Source of the DNA: Ochotona curzoniae
Lineage: Eukaryota > Chordata > Mammalia > Lagomorpha > Ochotonidae
DNA: 64,000 bases
Reading direction: 5' to 3'
Assembly: GCF_017591425.1 (NCBI RefSeq)
Contig: NW_024466307.1
Coordinates: 496,001-560,000 of the forward strand
Made by a program: the position numbers and the translations under genes. Position 1 is the first letter of the stretch, and the number at the start of each line of letters is the position of its first letter. Positions 49,301 to 53,640 of this stretch are shown here, piece after piece. Under the pieces are notes generated by a model. That model did not search any database. It was given only the letters and a program-made list of their open reading frames with translations, and was not told where the DNA came from.

Positions 49301-49587
49301 ACTTTGACATCTGTGCACAGAGGAAGCTGTCTTTGGGACCATATGTGTGCAGGGCCAGGGCATAACTGTGCAGCCTGACCTTGCCCGTGTCCTCTCCCTG
49401 TAGGACAACCGGCTTTGGCTTCCTGAACGCATTGTGCAAGGTGGCCGCCGTGCTGGGGAACCTGACCTTCGGCTCCCTGGTGGGCATCACCAAGGCCTTC
49501 CCCATCCTGTTGGCCTCCACCGTGCTCGTGTGTGGGGGACTGGTGGGGCTGCGCCTGCCAGACACACGGACCCAGGTCCTCATGTGA
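15802..49587 (+). CDS. SV2C: SV2C, synaptic vesicle glycoprotein 2C (12 coding exons)
   Basis: SV2 proteins are synaptic vesicle membrane glycoproteins of the major facilitator superfamily that bind synaptotagmin and support regulated exocytosis. SV2C is the isoform enriched in basal ganglia. The joined exons give 717 residues, against 727 recalled for human. Residues 1-141 are an acidic cytoplasmic tail with the SV2 signature around TEGHDEDDEIYEGEYQGIP. Membrane segment 1 is about 142-164. A facilitator motif with D203 and GRK 206-208 follows segment 2. PESPRFLLE (331-339) follows segment 6, residues 340-406 form the central cytoplasmic loop, and about 446-568 form the large luminal loop with pentapeptide-type repeats. 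Segments 8-12 end at VLM. Sequons lie at N470, N474, N524, N549 and N555. The isoform call (C, not A or B) rests on KDRTSL, SERRADEEELAQQYELI and SAETDLCIPNSGSGWLG. All splice phases match and no stop intervenes, so the gene looks intact. GC-rich codons dominate. Confidence 0.97.
17045..17265 (+). mobile_element. Diverged C-SINE fragment
   Basis: Forward orientation. AAGTCCAGCTCCCTGCTAAT, CACCTGGGAAGGCAACAG and GGGAGTGAACCAGCAGATGG are recognisable. The head is degraded. Confidence 0.75.
18322..18627 (-). mobile_element. Diverged C-SINE
   Basis: Reverse orientation, from TTTACTTATTTATTTATAAA through GCTCCCCACATGGCTGCAAC to GCTACAGAACTGGCCC. Substitutions are numerous, so it is an older copy. 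Confidence 0.8.
19455..19600. repeat. Degenerate tandem repeat around GAATTCC
   Basis: Four spaced copies of a GGAATTCC/AGAATTCC core with shared flanks such as GTGTTTCC and CAGGCAAATTTG. The unit is about 35-45 bp and heavily decayed. Confidence 0.55.
20085..20220. repeat. Tandem repeat, about 50 bp unit, three copies
   Basis: Copies share CACCCCTCACTGAC, CACCGCCATTCCCCTCAG and CCATGCCC with small indels. It lies about 0.8 kb upstream of exon 3. Confidence 0.8.
20997..21177 (+). CDS. SV2C: SV2C exon 3 (residues 184-244)
   Basis: Acceptor TTGCAG|GCAGC and donor TTCGG|GTAAGG, entering in phase 1 and leaving in phase 2. It encodes membrane segments 2 and 3 and the start of 4. The facilitator-family loop GGLADKVGRK lies between segments 2 and 3. 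Confidence 0.96.
21190..21206 (+). repeat. (TG)n run next to the exon 3 donor
   Basis: An uninterrupted run of about eight TG units starting 13 nt into intron 3, so it would be a UG repeat in the pre-mRNA. UG repeats bind splicing regulators such as TDP-43 and CELF proteins (known biology). A role here is only inferred. Confidence 0.9.
21950..22350. repeat. Tandem repeat, about 85-95 bp unit, four to five copies
   Basis: Copies share CCCCAACCTCTGGGGCTCA, then AACCTGACACCCACCTAGTA, then CAGGAGACCTGAGCC, each with substitutions. The repeat lies within the presumed L1 3' region. Confidence 0.8.
22435..22700. repeat. Second degenerate tandem repeat, about 80 bp unit
   Basis: About three copies share GCCAGTGGGTGTTATG-like and CCTAGCTCCTC/CTGTCC blocks. 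It follows the first repeat array without a clear break. Confidence 0.5.
23100..23364 (-). mobile_element. Diverged C-SINE
   Basis: Reverse-orientation copy with CCCAGATGGCTGCAATGG, AGGGTCCCAAGGACTTGGGC and TTTAGCTACTATACCAGGGC. The A-tail is lost. Confidence 0.75.
23740..24022 (+). mobile_element. Diverged C-SINE
   Basis: Forward orientation, from GGCCAGCCTTATTACTGAAG to the end at TTCAAATAAATACATC. The central GATGGCCCAAACATTAGGG block is typical. Confidence 0.8.
24150..24452 (+). mobile_element. Diverged C-SINE
   Basis: Forward orientation, starting GAGGCTGGTGCAGTGGC with GAAGATGGCCCAAGCACT in the body and an AATAAATAAAATCAAA tail. Confidence 0.85.
24453..25849. other. Intron 3 interior, nothing recognised
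   Basis: About 1.4 kb of moderately GC-rich unique DNA. Frames are open on both strands but show no domain or splice-bordered exon. Confidence 0.4.
25850..26128 (-). mobile_element. Diverged C-SINE
   Basis: Reverse orientation. TTTATTTATTGGGTTGAACA, GTTCACTCCCCAGACACCGC and GGACACTTAGCTAGAGGACC are recognisable, and a GAGAGAGAGAGGGAGG tract marks the 3' part. Confidence 0.75.
26150..26464 (-). mobile_element. C-SINE
   Basis: Reverse orientation and nearly full length, from AAATATTTATTTTTATTGGG to GAGCCACTGAGCCAGCCCC. It lies head-to-tail with the preceding copy in the same orientation. Confidence 0.85.
26465..26931. other. Intron 3 interior, nothing recognised
   Basis: Unique DNA of ordinary composition between SINEs. 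Confidence 0.4.
26932..27252 (-). mobile_element. C-SINE
   Basis: Reverse orientation, from TTTAATTTATTGATTTGCCA with a GAGAGAAAGAGAGAGAGAG tract to GGACCACAAGGCTAGCCCC. Confidence 0.85.
27253..28130. other. Intron 3 interior, nothing recognised
   Basis: About 0.9 kb of unique DNA with no supported feature. Confidence 0.4.
28131..28407 (-). mobile_element. Diverged C-SINE
   Basis: Reverse orientation, starting TTATTTATTTATTTATTTGA with GGTCTCCCACGTGGGTGGCA. It ends in CACTACGATGCCAGGCC. The centre is partly deleted. Confidence 0.8.
28690..29275 (-). mobile_element. Decayed endogenous retrovirus pol (integrase) remnant
   Basis: The minus-strand frame at 29275-28982 carries a spaced His-x3-His and Cys-x2-Cys pair, then GLGQNQTWR. 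This resembles the zinc-binding end of betaretrovirus-type integrases, where a G-L-x-P-N-x-x-W stretch follows the CxxC. The match breaks down after this, with frame changes near 29036 and 28920. Further minus-strand coding-like sequence extends to about 28690, but I cannot assign it. The fragment is clearly non-functional. The family call is by eye and moderate. Confidence 0.45.
29626..29777 (+). CDS. SV2C: SV2C exon 4 (residues 244-295)
   Basis: Acceptor TCTCTTACAG|GATAGG and donor CACTATG|GTAAGA, entering in phase 2 and leaving in phase 1. It encodes the end of membrane segment 4, the short loop with AREKRGEHLSW and segment 5. Sequence is strongly conserved. Confidence 0.97.
30194..30238. 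repeat. Imperfect (TG)n run
   Basis: Alternating TG with a few interruptions (GTATGTGTGCTAGTGTGTGC). Confidence 0.8.
30545..30835 (-). mobile_element. L1 ORF2 remnant, first part
   Basis: Read on the + strand it is antisense L1 reverse transcriptase. GACTTTGATAGGGACTATGC and GAATCTGTAGATGACATTGC match the well-known conserved block, followed by the blocks around GCTATTGTAAACGGGC and TTATATCCTGTTGTTACC. The frame is destroyed by many changes. Confidence 0.75.
30925..31055. repeat. Minisatellite, 34 bp unit, about four copies
   Basis: Nearly identical copies of GTGTGGGCCAGTGCAGCGGC followed by CACTGCCTGCACAG, with one GGC/GTC variant. High identity suggests recent expansion or homogenisation. 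It sits inside the L1 remnant. Confidence 0.95.
31340..31470 (-). mobile_element. L1 ORF2 remnant, second part
   Basis: It continues the antisense L1 coding region: GAATTCATTTATTACAACAG, then CTTTTTGGTGGAATCC, then AAGATCGCATCACCTGCAAA. Orientation and order agree with the part at 30545, so both belong to one old insertion separated by about 500 bp. Confidence 0.7.
31471..32354. other. Intron 4 interior, nothing recognised
   Basis: Unique, moderately GC-rich DNA. No supported feature. Confidence 0.4.
32355..32455 (+). repeat. Unclassified dispersed repeat, copy 1
   Basis: Shares with 35870-35970 the succession GAGAG(T/C)(G/A)CTTGCTG, GTGTTCCCGGTTCTC-like and AGCCCTTAGAGAGCAG-like blocks, ending TAAGCCGCC. 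Both copies are in the same orientation. I cannot name the family; an old LTR or a local segmental duplication are both possible. Confidence 0.55.
32951..33278 (-). mobile_element. Young full-length C-SINE (twin insertion, left)
   Basis: Reverse orientation, CpG-rich, from AAAGATTTATTTATTATT to CACCGCGCTGGGCCCC. AAATAATAATTT stands on both sides (32939-32950 and 33279-33290). One internal stretch differs slightly from the neighbouring copy (GCGGTCCTCGACTGCTCTCC). Confidence 0.95.
33291..33622 (-). mobile_element. Young full-length C-SINE (twin insertion, right)
   Basis: Same orientation and subfamily as its left neighbour, ending CACCGCGCCGGGCCCCT. The flanking AAATAATAATTT occurs again at 33623-33634, so three copies of the same target motif bracket two SINEs. 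Confidence 0.95.
33985..34045. repeat. Two-copy tandem duplication, about 33 bp
   Basis: GTGCACCCATGCAGGG followed by GAGCAGGAT occurs twice in a row with small differences. Confidence 0.75.
34141..34468 (-). mobile_element. C-SINE
   Basis: Reverse orientation, from TTTTTATTGGAAAGGCAGAT to GGCTACTGTGCCAGGC, with a probable short direct repeat CTATTTC at both ends. Confidence 0.9.
34563..34800 (+). mobile_element. C-SINE-like tRNA SINE, distinct subfamily
   Basis: Forward orientation, with AAGCACTTAAACTAGTGGTT at the head and CTCTCAAATAAATAATCTTT at the tail. The body (CCCGTGTGAGACTGGGTTCA) differs from the common subfamily. Confidence 0.7.
34801..35153 (-). mobile_element. C-SINE with extended AT-rich tail
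   Basis: Reverse orientation. An (AT)-rich tail of about 50 bp precedes AATGGAAAAGCAAATATACA. The copy ends GCTATTGCACTGGGCGC. Confidence 0.9.
35208..35536 (-). mobile_element. C-SINE
   Basis: Reverse orientation, from AAGATTTATTTATTTATTGG to GGCCACGCCGCCTGGCCCC. It is full length and little diverged. Confidence 0.95.
35540..35665 (-). repeat. Unclassified AT-rich interspersed repeat, copy A
   Basis: Its reverse complement shares CAAAATGTTCATGGAAAA and neighbouring AT-rich sequence with 38700-38770 and 41365-41465. Three copies in one window point to a transposon 3' end, possibly an L1, but the family is not certain. Confidence 0.55.
35870..35970 (+). repeat. Unclassified dispersed repeat, copy 2
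   Basis: Partner of 32355-32455, with the blocks GAGAGCACTTGCTG, CATTCCCAGTTCTCCGCTAG and CCTTGGAGAACAGCTC, then TAAGCCGCC. Confidence 0.55.
36088..36179 (+). other. Candidate cryptic (poison) exon in intron 4
   Basis: Acceptor CTGACTCCTGCAG|GG and donor GGGGAAGG|GTAAGTAG are both strong and 92 nt apart. Spliced in after exon 4 (phase 1), it would meet an in-frame TGA before its end, and its length is not a multiple of three. It would therefore make a message subject to decay. There is no evidence that it is used. Confidence 0.25.
37075..37200. mobile_element. L2 (LINE-2) fragment
   Basis: CTGTCTGGAATGTTCTTCCC followed by ATCCCTGACCACTTGC corresponds to the conserved 3' end of mammalian L2 elements. 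It is old and short. Confidence 0.65.
38251..38261. repeat. Poly(C) run in intron 4
   Basis: About ten consecutive C residues within a C-rich context (GTCCG then C-run then AGGAG). Confidence 0.9.
38700..38770 (+). repeat. Unclassified AT-rich interspersed repeat, copy B
   Basis: Contains CAAAATGTTCATAGAAAATG and a following AT-rich stretch shared with copies at 35540 and 41365. Confidence 0.55.
38773..38818 (+). mobile_element. C-SINE head fragment
   Basis: Only the tRNA-like head remains: GGTCCCAGCGCAATAGCATA then ATGGTTAAAGTCCT. Confidence 0.6.
39338..39392. repeat. Imperfect (TATG/TG)n microsatellite
   Basis: Alternating TGTATATGTG and TGTGTGTATG runs, about 290 bp upstream of exon 5. 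Confidence 0.85.
39583..39664. repeat. C-rich short tandem repeat, 24-27 bp unit, about three copies
   Basis: Copies of CTGCCAAGACCCC-like sequence with CCTTCACC/CCACTTCAT variants. It ends about 13 nt before the exon 5 acceptor and so supplies most of the pyrimidine-rich intron end. Confidence 0.8.
39678..39811 (+). CDS. SV2C: SV2C exon 5 (residues 295-339)
   Basis: Acceptor CTCGGCAG|GGTGG and donor CTGGAG|GTAACC, leaving in phase 0. It encodes the luminal turn, membrane segment 6 and the PESPRFLLE motif typical of this transporter superfamily. A Cys at residue 322 stands where I recall Ser in human. Confidence 0.96.
40065..40200. repeat. Minisatellite, about 32 bp unit, four copies, in intron 5
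   Basis: Copies of GTGTGTTAGAGCCCCCTGCA followed by ACTGACC. The intron is only 440 bp, and this array ends about 50 nt before exon 6. Confidence 0.92.
40252..40341 (+). CDS. SV2C: SV2C exon 6 (residues 340-369)
   Basis: Acceptor GCTCCTCTAG|GTGGGG and donor TTTACA|GTGAGT, phase 0 on both sides, 30 codons. It encodes the start of the central cytoplasmic loop (GKHDEAWMILKLIHDTNMRA). Confidence 0.97.
40446..40985. repeat. Large minisatellite, about 39 bp unit, about 14 copies, in intron 6
   Basis: Each copy begins CACAGGCAGAGGTGTGGGGG and continues GCTGGGTCGTCACCCACAG. Unit length varies from 34 to 44 bp through GTAG insertions and CCCA deletions. It starts about 105 nt after the exon 6 donor. 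Because many units are 39 bp (13 codons), long chance frames run through it on both strands; these are not genes. Confidence 0.97.
40986..41559. other. Intron 6 interior
   Basis: Unique DNA, then the third copy of an AT-rich interspersed repeat (41365-41465). No exon seen. Confidence 0.4.
41365..41465 (+). repeat. Unclassified AT-rich interspersed repeat, copy C
   Basis: CCAAAATGTTCATGGAAACA followed by TTTGCACCAAAATAAGC. Related to copies at 35540 (reverse) and 38700. Confidence 0.55.
41560..41882 (+). mobile_element. C-SINE
   Basis: Forward orientation, from GGGGCTTGGTGCTGTGGCAT through GAGGATGGCCCAAATCCTTA and TTTGGGGAGTGAACCAGCAG to a CTTTCTCTCTCTCTG tract. Moderately diverged. Confidence 0.9.
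41883..43004. other. Intron 6, distal part, nothing recognised
   Basis: About 1.1 kb of GC-rich unique DNA. No supported exon; frames are short or antisense. Confidence 0.4.
43005..43110. repeat. Tandem repeat, about 30 bp unit, four copies, before exon 7
   Basis: Copies of GCTCAGGGAGAGCTCGGTCC and TGTATGCT with variants. It runs up to about 12 nt before the exon 7 acceptor. Confidence 0.85.
43123..43233 (+). CDS. SV2C: SV2C exon 7 (residues 370-406)
   Basis: Acceptor GTTGCTCTCCAG|GTGAAC and donor CATGGG|GTAAGC, phase 0 on both sides, 37 codons. It encodes the second half of the central cytoplasmic loop (ESDTGTWYRRCFVRIRTELHG). Confidence 0.97.
43553..43641 (+). CDS. SV2C: SV2C exon 8 (residues 407-436)
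   Basis: Acceptor CTGTCTCTCAG|ATCTGG and donor TTCGG|GTAAGT, leaving in phase 2. It encodes the loop end and the start of membrane segment 7. The 319 bp intron 7 before it contains no repeat. Confidence 0.96.
43648..43865. repeat. Tandem repeat, about 75-80 bp unit, three copies, at the intron 8 start
   Basis: Copies share GGTCAGTGCCTCAGGCAGCT and CATGCTGGCCTAGAGGCTAG. It starts within 10 nt of the exon 8 donor. The third copy carries a donor-like CACAG|GTGAGC. Confidence 0.88.
44199..44363 (+). CDS. SV2C: SV2C exon 9 (residues 436-491)
   Basis: Acceptor CCCTGCAG|ATACTA and donor GGCAG|GTCAGT, phase 2 on both sides. It encodes the end of membrane segment 7 and the first part of the large luminal loop, with sequons N470-F-S and N474-F-T. 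Confidence 0.96.
44370..44550. repeat. Tandem repeat, about 65 bp unit, nearly three copies, at the intron 9 start
   Basis: Almost identical copies of CCGGGATGCCCAGCCTGCCC then CTCTCACAGAGCGTGTTCCT then ATGTCATCTGCCTGA. The array begins within 10 nt of the donor. Each copy carries a pyrimidine tract plus CACAG that looks like an acceptor. Confidence 0.95.
44551..45369. other. Intron 9 interior, nothing recognised
   Basis: AT-richer unique DNA than its surroundings. No exon or repeat identified. Confidence 0.4.
45370..45535. repeat. Tandem repeat, about 38 bp unit, four copies
   Basis: Copies of AAGAGAGTTCCAGACACA(C/G)T and GATGACCCCTGACCC, diverging along the array. Confidence 0.85.
46257..46390 (+). 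CDS. SV2C: SV2C exon 10 (residues 491-536)
   Basis: Acceptor TGTTGAACAG|GTTCTT and donor TACACAG|GTAGGG, entering in phase 2 and leaving in phase 1. It encodes the core of the luminal pentapeptide-repeat domain (KFKSVTFKDSMFKSCTFEDV), predicted to form a right-handed beta helix, with sequon N524-C-T. Confidence 0.97.
46550..46715. repeat. Tandem repeat, about 60 bp unit, three copies
   Basis: Copies share CATGGCCATGTTGGA(G)CTGA and CTAGCCTAGACA with CACCCCT(T/G)C blocks, in intron 10. Confidence 0.82.
47524..47727 (+). CDS. SV2C: SV2C exon 11 (residues 536-604)
   Basis: Acceptor TTGTCCCCACAG|ATTTTG and donor ATGCTGG|GTAGGC, phase 1 on both sides. It encodes the end of the luminal loop with sequons N549-C-S and N555-K-T, membrane segment 8, and the second facilitator motif (MDRIGR). 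Confidence 0.97.
48144..48303 (+). CDS. SV2C: SV2C exon 12 (residues 604-657)
   Basis: Acceptor TCATTGGCAG|GTGGTT and donor GACCGGAG|GTATGT, entering in phase 1 and leaving in phase 2. It encodes membrane segments 9 and 10 and the ELYPTDRR loop motif. Confidence 0.97.
48610..48912. repeat. G/T-rich degenerate minisatellite, about 21 bp unit, in intron 12
   Basis: A dozen or so copies of TGTAGCTGGGGTTAGGGTG-like sequence, variable in length. GGGTTAG and GGGTTGG words recur, giving strong G-over-C asymmetry on the transcribed-sense strand. Confidence 0.9.
49404..49587 (+). CDS. SV2C: SV2C exon 13, coding part (residues 657-717)
   Basis: Acceptor CCTCTCCCTGTAG|GACAAC. It encodes membrane segments 11 and 12 and the short cytoplasmic C-terminus RLPDTRTQVLM, then TGA at 49585-49587. 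The C-terminal residues are those typical of the family. Confidence 0.97.
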
Positions 49588-51609
49588 GGGGTAAGCGGCC
49601 TGCTGTCCCCCAACGCAACTCCACCTGTGACTGGAAACCTCGCTGTGTCTCCCGCTCCTCCCATGTGACTGCACAGGTGCCCCCACTCCGCCCTGCCTCC
49701 TCTCCCCGGACGCCTCCTCTTGCTCCCCAGACACCAGGGATGCTGGCCCAGGGACACGGCCCTGCTCAAACAGGGTCAGCTCATCAGGGCCAGGGTGTGC
49801 AAACTGGAGCTAGCCACTTACTGCCCCGTTTGTGCTGAGAGAGGTTTTTTCCAGGAGAGCCTGTGTTTCCTGTTTACCGAGAAGACAGCCAGCTGTTCCT
49901 GTTGTGACAGCTGCCTGAAGGTCCTGCCAGGGCTGTGGCAGAGGCCTGGAGGACTGCATCTGTAAGGCCTGTCCGAAAGCCAGACAGGTGCCTGAGAAGT
50001 GTGCAGAACTGGGTATCTGGAGCCAGGGTATGAAGTCCAACAGCTGGAAATGGGTTGGTGAGAGGACCTGCCCCTCATCACACAGCCTCGCCTGCATGCG
50101 TGTCCCTGAGTCATAAGATCCTTAACCACTTGTAGGAGGAGTGGCTGGCGGAAGGAGGGATGCAGGGGACCCCTATGCAGACCTTGGCCCTTGGAGGTGA
50201 GCCCTGGTGCTGCCCTGAGGCCTCTGCCTCCACTCTCATGATCAAGATCCTGTGGGATACTTCTTCCACCACCACGAGCCCTCTGTTGCCTCCCTTGCTC
50301 CCTCCCTAGGGAGGCCCAGTGATCATGGCCCTAGCCTAGACAGTTCCCTTCCCATCATCATGCAGGCCCTGGCCAGCAGGGCCCTAACCCTCGCACACAC
50401 CTCTTCCTCAACAGAGCTCAGCAAGTCAGAGTTGGGGTCTCCTCAGATGGGGGAGGGGTGCAGGGACCCTGAAGTTCCCCTGAAGCAGTCTGGATAGTTT
50501 ATGAGCGATTGTTTCTGGGTGACACTTGTGACTGATAGTTTGTGCCTAGAGGTGTGTGAGTGAAATGGTGTCACCCACTTCATATCCTGGAGGATAATGT
50601 GGCTGGCAAGCAGGCCCTGGCAGGCCACCTCCTCCTCACACTACTGCCTGGCACGAGACCATACTCTCCCGGGCTCTTGGACCTGGAGACATGCCAGTAG
50701 TGTGCATAATGGGGGTGGGACCTGAGAGGGGCCTGGTAGCCAAGGAGCTGCCAGCCAGGCTCAGGCTCAGCATGGGGCCACCCAGAGGCCTGCTGGTGCT
50801 GCAGCATATACGCCTGCCATGCACGTCTCTGCCCTGATGTGGCACAGGCTGTCCCTCCCCCAGAAACTCCCCCGGCTGGCAGAGCAGGGAGCCTATGCCC
50901 GGGCCACACTCAGGGCCTCTGCCACGGCAGCAGCCTGTGCTGAGTCCCTGGCACTGTCAGGTGGAGAGGCAGGAGCCACTGGCCTCATACAGATGACAAC
51001 TGGCATTCCAGGAACTTCCAGAGCCAGCTGCAAATCATAGCCATCACTGAAGTTAAATACCAGGTTGTGTTTGAGTTTTTATTCACTGAGAGGAACTGTT
51101 AATATACATTTCAGAACTCTGCTTGCCACTGACTCTGTTGCCTTCTGCTGCCATGCAGCCTCAGGTTCCCATGCGGAGCCTGTGTGGAGCAGCACCCCAG
51201 GGTGGCCCCACCCAAGCTCCAGGCTGTCCCAGGTCTGCAGCTGCCTGCATCAGGTCTTTGTGGGGGTCACTCAGAACCCAGGTCATCAACAGGGGACATC
51301 TCGCTGCTTCATGCCTGTAAGCCAAACGTGGTGATCCTGCCAGGAACAGTGGCCCTGAGGGTCCCTGCCCCACCTGGCTTATAATCCTGAGTGCACACCT
51401 GCCCCAGTTCAGAGAGTGAGTGCTCCTTCCTGCTGAGTGCTCCTCTGTGCACAGCCGTGCATCCTGGCAGGCCCTGTGCCTCTGCTGGGCTCTGAGCACT
51501 GTCACTCAAGGCCCGAAAGAGCGCCATGGTCTCAGGCCAGCCCATGGCCTCTCACATTGGGTTCTTGGTTGTGGTTTTCCTTTTCTGTTCTGATGCTCTT
51601 GTAAGTTTG

Positions 51610-51770
51610 TTCTCTCGTCATATGTGTCCAGGTACCCTGCTGTCCCATTGTACAATCATGTATGTCCCAGATTCCCCAATGTATCACATATGTCCCTGGT
51701 TCCCCAGTGTCCCGTGTATATGTGACATGTATGTCCCAGGTACCCCCGTACATATGCTGCATGTGTGAAC
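51610..51770. repeat. Degenerate tandem repeat, about 28-30 bp unit
   Basis: Four to five copies of ATGTATGTCCCAGGTACCCC-like sequence, within the presumed 3' UTR. Confidence 0.7.
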
Positions 51771-51991
51771 TCTGGTATGTTCTGTTTCTGGGCTTTCGTC
51801 CTGTGTCCAGCTGGCCCCATTGTGAGCTCCTTCTTCCAGGATGCCCCTCTGTTTCTGATTTCTGATTGCCAAAATGTTTGTGAGCACATGTGTTGTGCGG
51901 CTCGTCTCTCCTGTGTGGACACCTATATTGTCATGTGCCAGGTAACCAACATTCGTGTAACAGCTGCAGAGAGAATCCATGTATGTCAGAT

Positions 51992-51997
51992 AATAAA
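51992..51997 (+). terminator. SV2C: Candidate SV2C poly(A) signal AATAAA
   Basis: It is a canonical hexamer, followed 15-20 nt later by an ATTAAA and then a GT-rich CACTGTGTGGCTGC stretch suited to downstream-element function. It is the first AATAAA after the stop codon that I find. Confidence 0.5.
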
Positions 51998-52020
51998 GAG
52001 CATTGTTGGCTCCATTAAAA

Positions 52021-52904
52021 CAAGGATCACTGTGTGGCTGCTCTTCTACACCTAGTCCAGCCCTCACTGAGTCCTGGATACAGAGAAAGGGAACTAGGCA
52101 GGACCCTCAGGGGGTCCTGGCTTGTGCCTCTGACAGTGGCGACTGCCAGCGCTTGGCTCTGAGAGCAGTGGAGGACATGTCTCATGGCTGCCACACTGCA
52201 TCTTCTCCATCCCCACAAGGATGTGGAGCTTGCATTTGACACAAGACCCAGGTGTCTCCTGACACAGGGTGGGGCCTAGAAATGTGGTTGAAGATGCAGC
52301 CCTCTCCAGTGACTGGATTTGTTCCCCTTGGGGACGCAAATGGCAGCAACGATGCCAAGTGTCCATGGCTGCAAGGAAGGCTCCTTCCCTTCCTTATGAC
52401 CAAGTAAGACAGGGGTGGAGCAGGTGTTTGGGATAGCCACGGGCAGGGCCTGCCTGTGCTCCCCCTCCCCACAGCCTGGGAGAACTCGTTGGCACCCCCA
52501 AGTTTCTGGTGTCTGACTCCTGGACAAGGTGGGAGTTTTGTGAGCAATGGGAAAGGCACAGCTGTGTCCACATTTAAACCTAAAATCACTACAGGGACAC
52601 CAGGAATTTGAAAATGGAGGGATTTCCCTAGGTTGACAGGACATCACACTGGAGGCCAGGTCGCTGAACTGATGAGCTGGTGGCAGTAGGGTGATATGGC
52701 TTGTCCTTCTGTGATGTCTGCTCCTGTCCTGATGAGAGGGGCTATGACCTGCACTCCTCTCCTCTTAGGATAGGGTCCTATTGATCTGGGGACACCCCAG
52801 GATGTTCCATAAACATCACATCTCCCAGCAGGACCACAGACTGAGTGGAGGGTCAGGACAGTGGAGAGGTCAGCCCAGCTGAGATCTGATTCCAACAGCC
52901 GTAG
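52021..52904. other. Downstream non-coding DNA, nothing recognised
   Basis: Unique DNA between the putative poly(A) site and a long minisatellite. Confidence 0.4.
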
Positions 52905-53640
52905 CCAATGAGCTGTGTGAGGTAACGGGGCTGGGGCAGTAAGGAGATGACTGGAGCTGTGTAAGGTGACCGGGGTAGGTGTGTGAGGTGAGACTTGGGC
53001 TGTGTGAGTTGACTGGAGACTGTAGAGGTTGATTGAGGACTGTTTGAGGTGACTAAGGCTGTGAGGAAATTACTGGGGTAGATGTATGAGGTGACTGGGA
53101 GGTTCTGTGAGGTGACTGGGAGCTGTGAGAAGGTGACTGAGGGCAGTATGGAAGTACCTGATGCTGTGTAGAGTGACTGGGGAGCTGTGTGAGGTGATGG
53201 GTTGTATGTAGTGACTGGAGTGCTGTATGTGGAGGTGACTGGAGAGCTGTGTGAGGTGACTGGAGGCTGCGTGAGGTGATCCTGGGGCTGTGTGAGGTGA
53301 CTGGGGCTGTGTAGGTAACTGGGGGCAGTGTAGAGGTGACTGGGGCTGTGTGAGGTGACTGGGGTGCTGTATGTAAAGGTGATTGGGGGTCCGTGTAAGG
53401 TGACTTGGGGGGCTGTGGAGAGGTGACTGAGAGCAGTGTGGAGGAGACCAGGGAGCTGTGTGAGCTCACTGGGGGGCTGTATGAGGTGATGAGTTGGCCT
53501 GAGTGCTGTATGTAGCAGTGCCTGGGACTGTGTGAGGTGATCGGGGGGCTGTGTAGAGGTTACTGGGGGCTGTGAAGAGGTGACTGAGGCCAGTGTGGAA
53601 GTGACTGGGGGGTGTATGAGGTGACTTGGGGGCTGTGGTT
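52905..53640. repeat. Long G-rich minisatellite, about 20 bp unit, over 30 copies
   Basis: About 740 bp of GCTGTGTGAGGTGACTGGGG-like units with frequent TGTAGAG, TGTATG and indel variants. G is enriched over C on the + strand. A minus-strand frame of over 300 codons passes through it only because the unit lacks stops in that direction. Confidence 0.95.

Larger units (their letters stand above)
49588..52020 (+). other. SV2C: Probable SV2C 3' UTR
   Basis: 2.4 kb without SINEs between the stop codon and the first good poly(A) signal. A donor-like GAGGG|GTAAGC begins 4 nt after the stop, so splicing within the UTR is conceivable. The UTR could extend further if the signal at 51992 is not used. 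Confidence 0.5.
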
